A program made the position numbers and the translations under genes. The notes beneath the pieces were generated by a model. The model searched no databases, was not told where the DNA came from, and saw only the letters and a program-made list of their open reading frames with translations. Positions 30,001 to 37,451 of a stretch of DNA of 64,000 bases are shown piece by piece (the stretch's first letter is position 1; each line of letters begins with the position of its first letter). Origin of the DNA: Stieleria magnilauensis (GTDB lineage: Bacteria; Planctomycetota; Planctomycetia; Pirellulales; Pirellulaceae). Location of the stretch: positions 1,276,394 through 1,340,393 of the forward strand of contig CP036432.1 of assembly GCA_007753675.1 (NCBI GenBank), read 5' to 3'.

Positions 30001-30447
30001 TCCTCCTTCACTCCACATCCCGTACATCAGGATCTGTCCCATGATGGACGAAATCGGCGCCAGGGTCGGCTTGACACCGTCGGGCAACTGATCGGTGGCA
30101 AGCTGCAGCCGTTCGGTGACCACCTGTCGATCGTTGTAGATGTCGGTGTTCCAGTCGAATTCGACGTAGATGACTGACAGGCCGATGCCGCTGCTGCTAC
30201 GGACGGCTTCGACACCGCTGGCCCCGTTGAATGCGGTTTCCAGCGGAAACGTGATCAACGCTTCGACTTCTTCGGGCGCCATGCCCGGGGCTTCGGTGAT
30301 GACCACCACCCGCGGGCGATTCAAGTTGGGGAAGACGTCGATCGGCAATCGCGTGGTTTGATAGCCGCCGACAAGCAGTAAGACCGCGGCAACGGCCAGC
30401 ACGATCAGCCGGTTGTTGAGCGAGAAGGAGATGATTTTGTCTAACAT
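27088..30447 (-). CDS. Heavy-metal efflux RND transporter, CusA/CzcA family
   Basis: The start is ATG 30447 (MLDKIISFSLNNRL), which matches the usual N-terminus of the family; the frame extends 34 codons upstream to a TTG without a typical leader. The 1119-aa protein has the HME-RND features: first membrane helix, GVEAVRSSSGIGLSVIYVEF after it, the proton-relay GELVDDAIVDVENI in helix 4, SMISGVK-like porter segments and the C-terminal GIASRNGILLLNHYLHL helix. An insertion of about 100 residues with extra hydrophobic segments around residues 535-620 (WRWVLSVLSLGIAALVVYWV and on) is longer than in CusA. CusB-like and His-rich partners flank it. No outer-membrane factor gene is nearby. Whether the metal is Cu/Ag or Co/Zn/Cd cannot be told. 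Confidence 0.93.
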   Translation of the reverse strand: MLDKIISFSLNNRLIVLAVAAVLLLVGGYQTTRLPIDVFPNLNRPRVVVITEAPGMAPEEVEALITFPLETAFNGASGVEAVRSSSGIGLSVIYVEFDWNTDIYNDRQVVTERLQLATDQLPDGVKPTLAPISSIMGQILMYGMWSEGGQTPPMEVRTLADWVVRQRLLTIPGVSQVFTMGGGRMQYQVLVDPDALRSFDLTMHDVHTAVAESNLNATGGYLDERGANELLVRGLGRITSLDELREIAITLREGRAITLGDVARVVKGVQEMRGDSSAYTRDESENVEGGPAVVLTINKQPGSDTRAVDQAIEQALEELKIALPDDIRIANVYSQRSFIDRAIDNVVEALADGGVLVLVILFLFLLNFRTTFITLTAIPLSIIATACVFAAFGLSINTMTLGGLAVAIGELVDDAIVDVENIFRRLKENRNAANPRPILRVVYEASIEVRSSVVYGTAIVVLVFIPLFALEGMEGKLFVPLAMGYVVSLIVSLAVSLTVTPVLASLLLVGRRVWRWVLSVLSLGIAALVVYWVLPRVIHLLALPIGLPGDPLWWTIGLTPVIWIVIETLEIWLGGETAEEGRLLEGLKGIAGFAINMSTRMAGPVLGIAAVLVAFALVAASQLERDFLPPFNEGSVQVNALLAPGTSLATSNKIGQRVQQRLMEIDNVKSIARRTGRAELDEHAEGVNVTELFLEIDDDADREDTINEIRHAMDEIPGVVSSTEQPLAHLISHMISGVKAQIGIKLYGDDLDVLRNKAEEMKQRIARVEGLADVLIEQQTNIPQLRIELNRRALTQNGLRPAHVMEIVQTAMNGEVVSQVLLGQRTFDLLVRLDEPFREDVSKLKRLVIPLPDGGVVPLESVARIYESGGPNMIKREQVRRRIVLQANVSQRGVVDVVNDIKTELATMELEPGYFIEYGGQFESQQSASRRLAVLSVVALVGMFLVLYTLFGNVNFSLQVLVALPTAFIGAVAALVLTEQNLTVAAMVGFISLCGIASRNGILLLNHYLHLVEHEGESWTREMVRRAGQERMAPVLMTALTSGIGLLPLALAAGEPGKEILYPIATVIVGGLLTSTLAEFFVRPALFWTIGVGAGRQTLKDRSSHVVATSTDNESPLTT

Positions 30448-30520
30448 GGTCGCAGAGCGGTCGAATTCCGGTTCCGGAGCAGGGGGTTCGGTGGCGGGTG
30501 AGGGGGCTTTCGCTCGACGA

Positions 30521-32005
30521 TCAGTGGTTGTGACCGGCGTGGGGATCAATCGCCCCGCCGGACCGGTTCTTCATGGCCATCTGCAATTGATGGGCGCCGC
30601 TCACGGCGATCACCTGCCCCGGCCAGACTTGCCCGTCATTGTGGATCGCGACGTTGATCGAATCGCGGGCGATGACCGAAACGGGGATACGATCGAAGTG
30701 GTCGCCGTTTTCGACGAACAAATAGCGTTCGGCACCTTCCTCGGCGACGGCGTCCTTGGGAACGACGATCGCATTTTCGACTTGCGAAACCGGCAGACGA
30801 ACCGTTAATCGTTGGCCCGGTTTGTACTGCCAACTGATGTAGCGTTTGTTGCCACTTTGTTCCGTCCGTTCCACCTTGTTGGTCAGCGAGACATAGAACG
30901 GCAGCGCACGTGATCGGCGATCGACTTCGGTGCCGATGTAGACCACTTTCAGTCCGTCGATCAGCTCCGGCCCTTCGCCGGACGATTCGATGATGGCTTG
31001 AACGTCGGCGCCGGTATCGGCCGCTTTCCGCAACGCCTTTCCGTCGCGTTGGAATGCCTGGCCTTCGATCAACACCTGACTGAAATCAGACAGCTGAGCC
31101 AATTCGTCGCCCGCACTGACCGATTCGCCGCGGCGAGCGAGCAACTCGGTCACCAGGAACTCCGCCTCCACATGACGGTGTTCTTCCGTCGGCAGCGGCG
31201 GTTGAAGCATCGATGCGTATCGCTCCGTCGAGGATTCGGAGAGACGGTCGTTGGCGTGACCGAGCGATTCATGGTGCAACGAATCGTCTTCATGAATCAG
31301 CGGAGCGTACACCGTGATCTCGCGAATCAACACCCGCGATCGTTCGATCTGCATGATCTGTTCTTCGGTCAAACCGTGCAGCAACATCGCCTGCCGCGCG
31401 GCCCGTACACCCGCCATCAACTTGTCTCGCTCGTACTGACGGGCCAACAGCGTTTTGCCGGCGATCGCACCCGATGATGCGACCGACGACAGGCGATCGA
31501 TCTCGCGCTGTTCGACATCCAATTCGCCCAGTTTCGTCAGAAACGTCTCCTGGGTGTTGACCAAGTCTTGGTGCGTCAATCGCAGCGTGAACAGCGGCGC
31601 GCCACTTTTGACCAGTTCGCCACGCGAAACCAAAATCGAATTCAGCACGCCAGTCAGCGGGCTCGTTACCGCAATGTGCGTGCGTCCCGGCCACTGGGTC
31701 ACCACACCGGGGACTTCCATGTATTGCGTGTATCGCCGTACTTCCACCGTCGCCGTTCGCAGCCCCATGTTGGCCCGAGCCTGTTTGCTGAGTGCAACCG
31801 ACTCGGCTTGCGAATGTCCGTCGTGGTCATGGTCTTCGTGCAGGTCATGGTCTGATTCGGTATCCGCCGTCACGGGATCGGCCCCGGTGAACCGAGACAA
31901 CGGATTCGTGCCGACAGCGATGCCAACAGCGATCGTCACTAAGACGGCGACGAGGGTGATCGACGCACCGCGCAATCGCGCTAGCCACGGGTGAGGCGTA
32001 GGCAT
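30521..32005 (-). CDS. CusB/CzcB-like periplasmic adaptor of heavy-metal RND efflux
   Basis: A 494-aa protein with an N-terminal membrane segment (ITLVAVLVTIAVGIAVG), a His/Asp-rich stretch (HDLHEDHDHDGH, about residues 54-65), then the adaptor domains: a barrel-sandwich half (GRTHIAVTSPLTGVLNSILV), a long alpha hairpin (about 150-215), the second half-motif (LLARRGESVSAGDELAQLSD) and beta-barrel and membrane-proximal domains (GQRLTVRLPVSQVENAIVVP). It ends in HAGHNH, a further metal-binding tail. It is first in order before the CusA-like pump, 73 bases apart. The His clusters support a soft- or transition-metal role. Confidence 0.9.
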   Translation of the reverse strand: MPTPHPWLARLRGASITLVAVLVTIAVGIAVGTNPLSRFTGADPVTADTESDHDLHEDHDHDGHSQAESVALSKQARANMGLRTATVEVRRYTQYMEVPGVVTQWPGRTHIAVTSPLTGVLNSILVSRGELVKSGAPLFTLRLTHQDLVNTQETFLTKLGELDVEQREIDRLSSVASSGAIAGKTLLARQYERDKLMAGVRAARQAMLLHGLTEEQIMQIERSRVLIREITVYAPLIHEDDSLHHESLGHANDRLSESSTERYASMLQPPLPTEEHRHVEAEFLVTELLARRGESVSAGDELAQLSDFSQVLIEGQAFQRDGKALRKAADTGADVQAIIESSGEGPELIDGLKVVYIGTEVDRRSRALPFYVSLTNKVERTEQSGNKRYISWQYKPGQRLTVRLPVSQVENAIVVPKDAVAEEGAERYLFVENGDHFDRIPVSVIARDSINVAIHNDGQVWPGQVIAVSGAHQLQMAMKNRSGGAIDPHAGHNH

Positions 32006-32133
32006 GGTTTGGGTTCCATAGAATGGGCTCGCACATGCGCAATCAACGCATGACGCGGATCATCAATCCGATGCGTGATCGCGATCGATGAAAGTGCAAG
32101 AAAGATTTGACAACGGCGAAGCGATTCGCGCGG

Positions 32134-32772
32134 TCAAATCTGCCACGAGCAATGCAGGGCGCAGCGGGATAGAGAGTCGTCCGGGACGACGCCGGATCGG
32201 ACGCGTTCAACGTACAAGCGACCGCGTGACGATCGAGCCGACGACGCGTCTGTATCGGCCGCAGCGAACACCACCTCAGCGAAGTCGACCGAGAACGTGA
32301 ATCCGCTGGAAACGATGAAGCTGCATTGGACCACCGAGCAACACGGCGAACCATCATGCGGGCAGGGTATCTGCGGACACTGTGTTTGCTGACAACCGTC
32401 GTCGAAACTCGCCACCATCGTTTCCACCGCAGCACGCTGCTGCATGGCTGTAAAGGATTTTTTAGCGGTAGGGCGCGAGCACTCCGGTGTTTCGGTAACG
32501 ATGAGGAACCGGACGGCTTGCGCCCTGCCGCTAACACCTCGTGAAACACGGGAAACAAATCCTTCACAGCGTTGCCGCTGCTGGTCGATCGCGTCACGAT
32601 CGGTGCCAACATGACTGTGGCAGTCGTGACCGTCACACGTTTCCGTTGACTCGATCTGTTGGTGCGCCCCGTGGACGTGCTTCGCATCGGCGCAAGCGTG
32701 ATGAAGCGTGCACCCGAAAATCGAGTGCAGCAACATCGCTGCGGCGGTGAAAAGTCTGTACGTGGCGTTCAC
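32134..32772 (-). CDS. Cys/His-rich small exported protein carrying an in-frame repeat-element insertion
   Basis: A 212-aa protein with a hydrophobic N-terminus (LFTAAAMLLHSIFGCTLHHA) and Cys/His clusters (CDGHDCHSH at 46-54; CQQTQCPQIPCPHDGSPCC at about 126-144). Such proteins are common beside CusBA operons in planctomycetes, so it is likely a metal-site accessory or sensor. Residues 68-109 are encoded by a 124-bp mobile repeat (32447-32570), which leaves the frame open. Without that insert the protein would be about 170 aa. The start is ATG 32772. It lies 129 bases upstream of the adaptor gene on the same strand. Whether the interrupted protein still works is unknown. Confidence 0.6.
   Translation of the reverse strand: MNATYRLFTAAAMLLHSIFGCTLHHACADAKHVHGAHQQIESTETCDGHDCHSHVGTDRDAIDQQRQRCEGFVSRVSRGVSGRAQAVRFLIVTETPECSRPTAKKSFTAMQQRAAVETMVASFDDGCQQTQCPQIPCPHDGSPCCSVVQCSFIVSSGFTFSVDFAEVVFAAADTDASSARSSRGRLYVERVRSGVVPDDSLSRCALHCSWQI
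32447..32570 (-). mobile_element. MITE-like palindromic element (124 bp), copy inside a coding frame
   Basis: The minus strand reads GCTGTGAAGGATTTGTTTCC at one end, and the plus strand begins GCTGTAAAGGATTTTTTAGC, giving terminal inverted repeats of about 14 bp. Inside are opposed REP heads with AGCGGCAGGGCGCAAGCC and AGCGGTAGGGCGCGAGC. It aligns along its full length with the element at 35193-35315 in the opposite orientation, so it is a dispersed non-autonomous element. No target duplication could be assigned with certainty. Confidence 0.85.
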
Positions 32773-33100
32773 GCGAGGAATCCCTGTGGTGGATGGCTAA
32801 ACTTGTTATCGACGATCCGATCATTCTGGTAAAGTCATTTTTGCGGCCTGACGGATCTCGGAAGTCGCTGACGACTTTTCGATCGAAGCCCGCACCGGAA
32901 AGCGGGGGGCGGCTCACGCCCCTCGCCCGAGGCCGTTGTTTGATGCCTGCAGCCCGGAAACCGCCGAAATCAGCTCCGATGGTGGATCAAGCTGCACAGG
33001 GAGTGCCGGAAACCGAAAAATTGCCTGACAACTTCGCGCAATCGGCGCCGATCCAGCCGTTTGACCGAGTGTGGAGGCGGCTGGGAAAGCGCCCAAGGCC
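32773..33100. other. Intergenic region, no gene recognised
   Basis: The divergent promoter region of the Cys/His-rich protein presumably lies here. A plus-strand frame of 125 codons (32793-33170) crosses this stretch and runs into the inverted-repeat element, but it has no recognisable motif or ribosome-binding site and I do not accept it. GAAAGCGGGGGGCGGCTCAC near 32898 is a GC-rich run of unknown meaning. Confidence 0.4.
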
Positions 33101-33220
33101 GCTAAATCGACAAGGTTTTGCCCGGCGCAGGGCCTGTAGGCCTCGCACCAAACGGCTGATCATCAATTGACATCAGCCGGTTCGCGCCAGCGTCCGGGCG
33201 CCCCTTAATGTCGATTTAGC
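33101..33220. mobile_element. 120-bp element with 12-bp terminal inverted repeats
   Basis: GCTAAATCGACA at 33101-33112 is matched perfectly by TGTCGATTTAGC at 33209-33220. The interior holds a second hairpin, AACGGCTGAT paired with ATCAGCCGGTT, around 33158-33187. There is no coding capacity. The form (about 120 bp, perfect ends, nested hairpin) is that of a MITE or REPIN-like element unrelated in sequence to those at 32447 and 35193. Confidence 0.8.
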
Positions 33221-33522
33221 ATCGAGCGGGAAATAAGAGTCGCATGGTCGTGGATCGCTCCGCCGATCCAGCGTAGGATCGCGAAGCGATCGCAGAAACT
33301 CACTAATCGCCCGTTGCTTGGCGGTTTACCAGGCGCCTGCCAGGAAATCAATTTGATTACAACGTGTGATCAACCGTGTGGCGCCTTTTGGCGAGACGCT
33401 GAGCGAGCCGATCGACGGGGCTGCCACCGGCTTGGTTCCCACGCGACGCACAGGCGACCACGGTAGACGTCATCGCTCGGCCAGTTGCCGCCTCACCCCA
33501 TTCCCGCTCGGACCCCCACAAG
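33221..33522. other. Intergenic region upstream of the MscS gene, no gene recognised
   Basis: Contains GATCGCTCCGCCGATCCAGC and GATCGCGAAGCGATCGC, small palindromes that could form hairpins near 33254-33292. A plus-strand frame starting at 33366 overlaps the MscS gene and is a shadow. No strong promoter was identified. Confidence 0.4.
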
Positions 33523-34572
33523 ATGGAACTTCTCGATCGATACCTTGCCGACGTGTCCAGCATCCTGCCGTTGCTCGGCACCATCGCCGTCGTGCTGGTC
33601 GGGTTGGTGCTGGTCGATCGAATCCTGAAACGACGATGGGAAGACAAACCAGACGCGCAGTTTCGTTTTCAACTGATCATGCTGTTGTTGACGTTTGCCG
33701 GCTTGTTGTTGATCATCCTTGCCCTGCCGGTGACGGTCGAAACGCGTGGTCAATTGCTCAGTCTGATCGGCATCTTGCTCAGTGCCGCGATCGCTCTTTC
33801 CTCGGCGACCTTTATCGGCAACATCATGGCCGGGATCATGTTGAAGGCCGTCAAAAGTGCCCGCCCTGGCGACTTCATCACGGTCGCCGACTTGACCGGC
33901 CGGATCACCGAGATGGGGCTGCTGCACACCGAAGTCCAAACGGAATTGCGCGACCTTGTCACGGTGCCCAACCTGTACATGGTCACGCACCCGATGCGGG
34001 TCGTGCGTGCTTCAGGCACGATCATCACGACTGACATTTCATTGGGCTACGATGTCCCCCGACAAGACGTGTTTCGAATCCTGTCCGAAGCGGCCGCCGA
34101 CGCGGGACTCAAAGACGGTTTCGTTCAAATCCGCGGGCTCGGCGATTATTCGATCACCTATCGTGTGGCCGGGTTACTCGAAGATGTCAAAGGCCTGATC
34201 TCGTCGCGCTCTCGTCTCAATGAAGCGGCACTGGACGCCTTGCACGCGGCCGACATCGAGATCGTTTCGCCGTCGTTCATGAACACCCGCGCCATTCCCG
34301 AAGATAAACGGTTCATTCCTCACCCGACGCTCAGGGTGGTTGCCCAACAGTCGGGGCACACGCCTTCGGCAGAAGACGTCGCGTTTGACAAAGCAGAAGA
34401 GGCTGCGACGATCGAGCAACTCCGCGCGTCGATCCAGCTGACCGAAGCGGAAATCCTTGCACGCAAGAACGATAACACCGATGCCCCTGGGCCCTCGGTT
34501 GAACAGCTGACCGCGCGAAAAGAACGTCTACTGGAACAACTCCACGCTGCCGAAGAGGGGCTGAAGGATTGA
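33523..34572 (+). CDS. MscS-family mechanosensitive channel protein
   Basis: A 349-aa protein with three membrane segments (about residues 15-32, 47-66 and 77-108); the third carries the pore-lining pattern LLSAAIALSSATFIGNIMAG. The MscS beta domain follows (RPGDFITVADLTGRITEMGL, DLVTVPNLYMVTHPM) and then the alpha/beta domain (TTDISLGYDVPRQDVFRIL). The last 60 residues are a charged coiled-coil extension (IEQLRASIQLTEAEI..., EQLTARKERLLEQLHAAEEG) not present in E. coli MscS. Release of osmolytes on hypo-osmotic shock is the family role. The neighbours do not suggest a specialised function. Confidence 0.9.
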   Translation: MELLDRYLADVSSILPLLGTIAVVLVGLVLVDRILKRRWEDKPDAQFRFQLIMLLLTFAGLLLIILALPVTVETRGQLLSLIGILLSAAIALSSATFIGNIMAGIMLKAVKSARPGDFITVADLTGRITEMGLLHTEVQTELRDLVTVPNLYMVTHPMRVVRASGTIITTDISLGYDVPRQDVFRILSEAAADAGLKDGFVQIRGLGDYSITYRVAGLLEDVKGLISSRSRLNEAALDALHAADIEIVSPSFMNTRAIPEDKRFIPHPTLRVVAQQSGHTPSAEDVAFDKAEEAATIEQLRASIQLTEAEILARKNDNTDAPGPSVEQLTARKERLLEQLHAAEEGLKD

Positions 34573-34586
34573 TCGAGCCGACGGTT

Positions 34587-34976
34587 TTACATTCTGGCCA
34601 ATAACACCAAAATACAACTTCCGTCGTCGATCACGTTAATGCCAGCCTCACGGGCGGACGCGCTGGCCTGTTCGTCTTCGGCACCCGGCTGCATCCAAAT
34701 GTGTTGCACTCCGGCGGCAATCGCGTCCGCCACAACCTTGCGGGTGACGGCCGGCGGGGTGATGATCGAAAGGGCCTCGGGCACCAGCGGCAGATCAGCG
34801 ATCGACGGAAACGCCTGATGCCCTTCAATCTCTTCCTGGGCAGGATTCAGCGGATACGCTTCCCGCCCGGACGCTAACAGCGCCCGGAACACCTTGTTGC
34901 CATACTTCTCCCGGCGTGTGGAAGCCCCCGCAACGGCGTAGGTTTTTGATGCGAGAAATTGTTGAAGATTGCTCAT
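34587..34976 (-). CDS. CoA-binding domain protein (YccU-like)
   Basis: The start is ATG 34976 (MSNLQQFLASK), giving 129 aa; the longer frame upstream has no credible N-terminus. The protein is a single Rossmann-like CoA-binding domain: KTYAVAGASTRREKYGNKVF with the glycine-rich turn, GREAYPLNPAQEEIEG, LSIITPPAVTRKVVADAIAA and HIWMQPGAEDEQASASAREA, then GINVIDDGSCILV. Small proteins of this type occur in most bacteria and bind CoA derivatives; their physiological role is poorly known. It is convergent with the MscS gene, 14 bases apart. Confidence 0.88.
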   Translation of the reverse strand: MSNLQQFLASKTYAVAGASTRREKYGNKVFRALLASGREAYPLNPAQEEIEGHQAFPSIADLPLVPEALSIITPPAVTRKVVADAIAAGVQHIWMQPGAEDEQASASAREAGINVIDDGSCILVLLARM

Positions 34977-35192
34977 GGCGTAGCGATTGAAATTCAAAGG
35001 ACAACAAAAAACGGGATGGGGCACCACGCACCTCGAATCGACACGGGTGCCGAACGTTGACCAAGCCGTGTGGCGATGCGCGAATGATCGACATAAAGAA
35101 TTTACCGCGCCAACGCGGGGGCGTGACCGTGCAGAAGAATGTCCAGACGCCAGAATGATCCGCCCAAAAATCCTTGAACCCTTGTTGGCTAC
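34977..35192. other. Intergenic region upstream of the CoA-binding protein, no gene recognised
   Basis: The leader of the CoA-binding protein gene (minus strand) must lie here, but I see no clear promoter boxes. Together with the repeat element and the following 238 bases, this makes a 577-base gap before the DoxX gene. The 35316-35553 part is AT-richer (TAATTTATTTCACG near 35400) and probably contains the DoxX operon promoter. Confidence 0.4.
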
Positions 35193-35315
35193 GCTGTGAA
35201 GCATTTATTCCGTGCGTTTCGCAAGTTGTTAGCGGCAGGGCGCAAGCCCTCCGGTGCCTCATCGTTACCGAACACCGGAGGGCTCGCGCCCTACCGCTAA
35301 AAAATACTTCACAGC
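35193..35315 (+). mobile_element. MITE-like palindromic element (123 bp), intergenic copy
   Basis: It begins GCTGTGAAGCATTTATT and ends AAAAAATACTTCACAGC, so the terminal inverted repeats are nine perfect bases with continued similarity. Opposed REP heads lie inside (AGCGGCAGGGCGCAAGCC and its partner GGGCTCGCGCCCTACCGCT). It is the full-length relative of the element at 32447-32570, in opposite orientation, and shares its 25-bp head with the tandem array at 6331-6660. Confidence 0.88.
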
Positions 35316-35553
35316 GTTACCTTGTGGTCAGAACTGCTTCGCCGTTTCATACGGGCGTCTCTGCCCCCATCTACGGACTGTCCGATTCGTCTGAACTGTA
35401 ATTTATTTCACGAATCAACGTTTTTCTAGAAAGGTATTCACCTGCGCTCGGGTTATTACCCGTTGAAGACCCGCGTGGCGACTGCCCGGGGCTTTGTCCA
35501 AATCATGACGTATTCGAGCTCTGCCAAAAATCGATGGGGAATCCAACGAGACC

Positions 35554-35988
35554 ATGTTGAATTTGAATCACGAGAAAACAATATCCGCAGGTTTACTGGC
35601 ACTGCGAGTCGGCATCGGCTGTTTCATGTTGGTTCATGGGCTGGCAAAGCTGAACGGTTTCAGCACGATGGCCGACAGTTTTCCAGATCCGATCGGCATC
35701 GGAAGCACGTTGAGCCTGGTGATGGCGATCGGCGCCGAAGTCGGTTGCTCGCTGCTGTTGATCGTCGGGTTGGCCACCCGATTGGCGTCGCTGCCGTTGG
35801 CGTTCACGATGATCGTTGCGCTGTTTGTCGTTCATGCGGCGGATCCGTGGAAGGTCAAAGAATTGGCTGCGGTGTATCTGCTGGTTTATGTGTCTTTGGC
35901 GCTGACCGGGCCAGGTTTGTTTTCGGTCGACCATGCCTTGTTCGGGCGGAAAACGTCAGCATCACTTACTTCTGAGGAAACGGCGTGA
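35554..35988 (+). CDS. DoxX family membrane protein
   Basis: A 144-aa protein with four hydrophobic segments and the DoxX signature (LLALRVGIGCFMLVHGLAKL near residue 15, GIGSTLSLVMAIGAEVGCSL, LLIVGLATRLASLPLAFTMI). Relatives participate in redox and oxidative-stress systems in several bacteria. The stop codon overlaps the GTG start of the RND adaptor gene by four bases, so it is the first gene of a DoxX-adaptor-pump operon. That linkage suggests an envelope stress or toxic-compound response, by inference only. Confidence 0.88.
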   Translation: MLNLNHEKTISAGLLALRVGIGCFMLVHGLAKLNGFSTMADSFPDPIGIGSTLSLVMAIGAEVGCSLLLIVGLATRLASLPLAFTMIVALFVVHAADPWKVKELAAVYLLVYVSLALTGPGLFSVDHALFGRKTSASLTSEETA

Positions 35989-37451
35989 AGACGATGATTC
36001 GTGGAACAGTACTCGGTTCCACCGTGTGTGCCGGTGCGCTGCTGTTGTTGTCAACCGGCTGCAATCAAGCCCCCTCGGGCCCGCCGCAGATGCCGGTTCC
36101 GTCGGTCACGGTCGCCAAACCAGTTGTCAAGCAAATCGTCGAATGGGACGCCTACACCGGCCGTTTGGAAGCGGTCGATTTGGTGGAGGTGCGGGCCCGT
36201 GTCGGCGGTTATTTGCAATCGGTGCATTTCGATGAAGGACAGGTCGTCAACGAAGGAGACCTGTTGTTCGTCATCGATCCCCGACCCTTCGAAGCGGAAT
36301 TGAATGCCGCCAAGGCAACCCTACAACAGGCGCAATCGGGTTTGAAACAAGCGATGGCGGTGCGCGATGAAGCCAAGGCGCGGGCGTTGCAATCCGACGC
36401 ACAACTCAACCTCGCCGATCTGCGTTACAAACGCGCCAAGGTGTTGAACCAACAAAGTGCTTCCTCCCAAGAGGAAGTCGACGAGCGAGAAGCAGAATTC
36501 TTGCAGGCCAAAGCCGACATCGAAGGCGCAAAAGCGGCCGTCAGTTCCGCCGAAGCCGCGATCGCGACCGCCCACGCTCAAATCGAATTGGCCAAAGCGG
36601 GCGTTGAAACCGCGGAATTGAACCTTCAATACACGCGTATCCGAGCCCCGGTAACCGGGCGGATCAGCCGTCAGGCCGTCACCGAAGGCAACTTGATCGC
36701 CGGCGGGACGAACACGTCCTCTCTGCTGACCACGATCACCTCGATGCAACCGATCTACTGCGTGTTTGACGCCAGCGAACAAGACGTGTTGAAGTATATG
36801 CGGTTGGCAAAATCCGGGGAACGCGAAAGTTCCCGCGTGGTCAAAAACCCGGCCTTCATCGGATTGGTCGACGAAGACGGATTTCCACACCGCGGACACA
36901 TGGACTTTGTCGACAATCGATTCGATATCGATACGGCCAGCATGCGTGCCCGATGCGTGTTCCCCAATGACGATCAACTCTTGCTGCCCGGCATGTTCGC
37001 CCGCGTGCGTATCCCCGGCAGCGCTTCTCGCCAAGCCGTCTTGATCCCCGACTCGGCCATCGGAACCGACCAATCGTCGCAATACGTGTACGTCGTGGTC
37101 GATGAAACGATCCAGCGCCGCTCCATCAAACCGGGGCCGATCGTTGATGGATTAAGGGTCATTCGCGAAGGGCTTCAAGGTGATGAAACCTTGGTGATCG
37201 AAGGCTTGCTGCAATCCCGGCCGGATCAAAAGGTCCAGACGGTGGAAGGAACGATCGAAGTCGTCGAAGACGGGTTGCCGGATGATTACGAACCGGTTCC
37301 CGAAAGCGAATGGATTTCTCCCGTCCCCGATCCGCTGCCAGAAACTCCATCGCCAGCAACCACGTGGCGTCAGCTTCCCGCTCGCGAGTCCACCCAACTG
37401 GCGCACGGTTCATCCACTTCAAACGCCGTTAGCGGGGAACGACTGTCATGA
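35985..37451 (+). CDS. RND efflux periplasmic adaptor lipoprotein (MexE/AcrA-like)
   Basis: The GTG start at 35985 overlaps the DoxX stop and is preceded by GAGGA six bases away; the ATG at 35991 is the alternative. The 488-aa product has a lipobox (LLLLSTGC, Cys at residue 26), then the adaptor fold: WDAYTGRLEAVDLVEVRARV, the lipoyl half GGYLQSVHFDEGQVVNEGDL, an alpha hairpin (about 105-205), YTRIRAPVTGRISRQAVTEG and a beta barrel with LLPGMFARVRIPG. The C-terminal 80 residues are a Pro/Glu-rich extension. It pairs with the HAE1 pump encoded directly downstream (ATGA overlap). Confidence 0.93.
   Translation: MKTMIRGTVLGSTVCAGALLLLSTGCNQAPSGPPQMPVPSVTVAKPVVKQIVEWDAYTGRLEAVDLVEVRARVGGYLQSVHFDEGQVVNEGDLLFVIDPRPFEAELNAAKATLQQAQSGLKQAMAVRDEAKARALQSDAQLNLADLRYKRAKVLNQQSASSQEEVDEREAEFLQAKADIEGAKAAVSSAEAAIATAHAQIELAKAGVETAELNLQYTRIRAPVTGRISRQAVTEGNLIAGGTNTSSLLTTITSMQPIYCVFDASEQDVLKYMRLAKSGERESSRVVKNPAFIGLVDEDGFPHRGHMDFVDNRFDIDTASMRARCVFPNDDQLLLPGMFARVRIPGSASRQAVLIPDSAIGTDQSSQYVYVVVDETIQRRSIKPGPIVDGLRVIREGLQGDETLVIEGLLQSRPDQKVQTVEGTIEVVEDGLPDDYEPVPESEWISPVPDPLPETPSPATTWRQLPARESTQLAHGSSTSNAVSGERLS

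Noticed and set aside
32793..33170. 125-codon plus-strand gene upstream of the MscS gene
   Set aside because: It has no ribosome-binding site or motif and runs into the 33101-33220 inverted-repeat element.
33366..34034. 222-codon plus-strand frame overlapping the MscS gene
   Set aside because: Arg/His-rich shadow of the MscS frame, which has clear membrane segments and family motifs.
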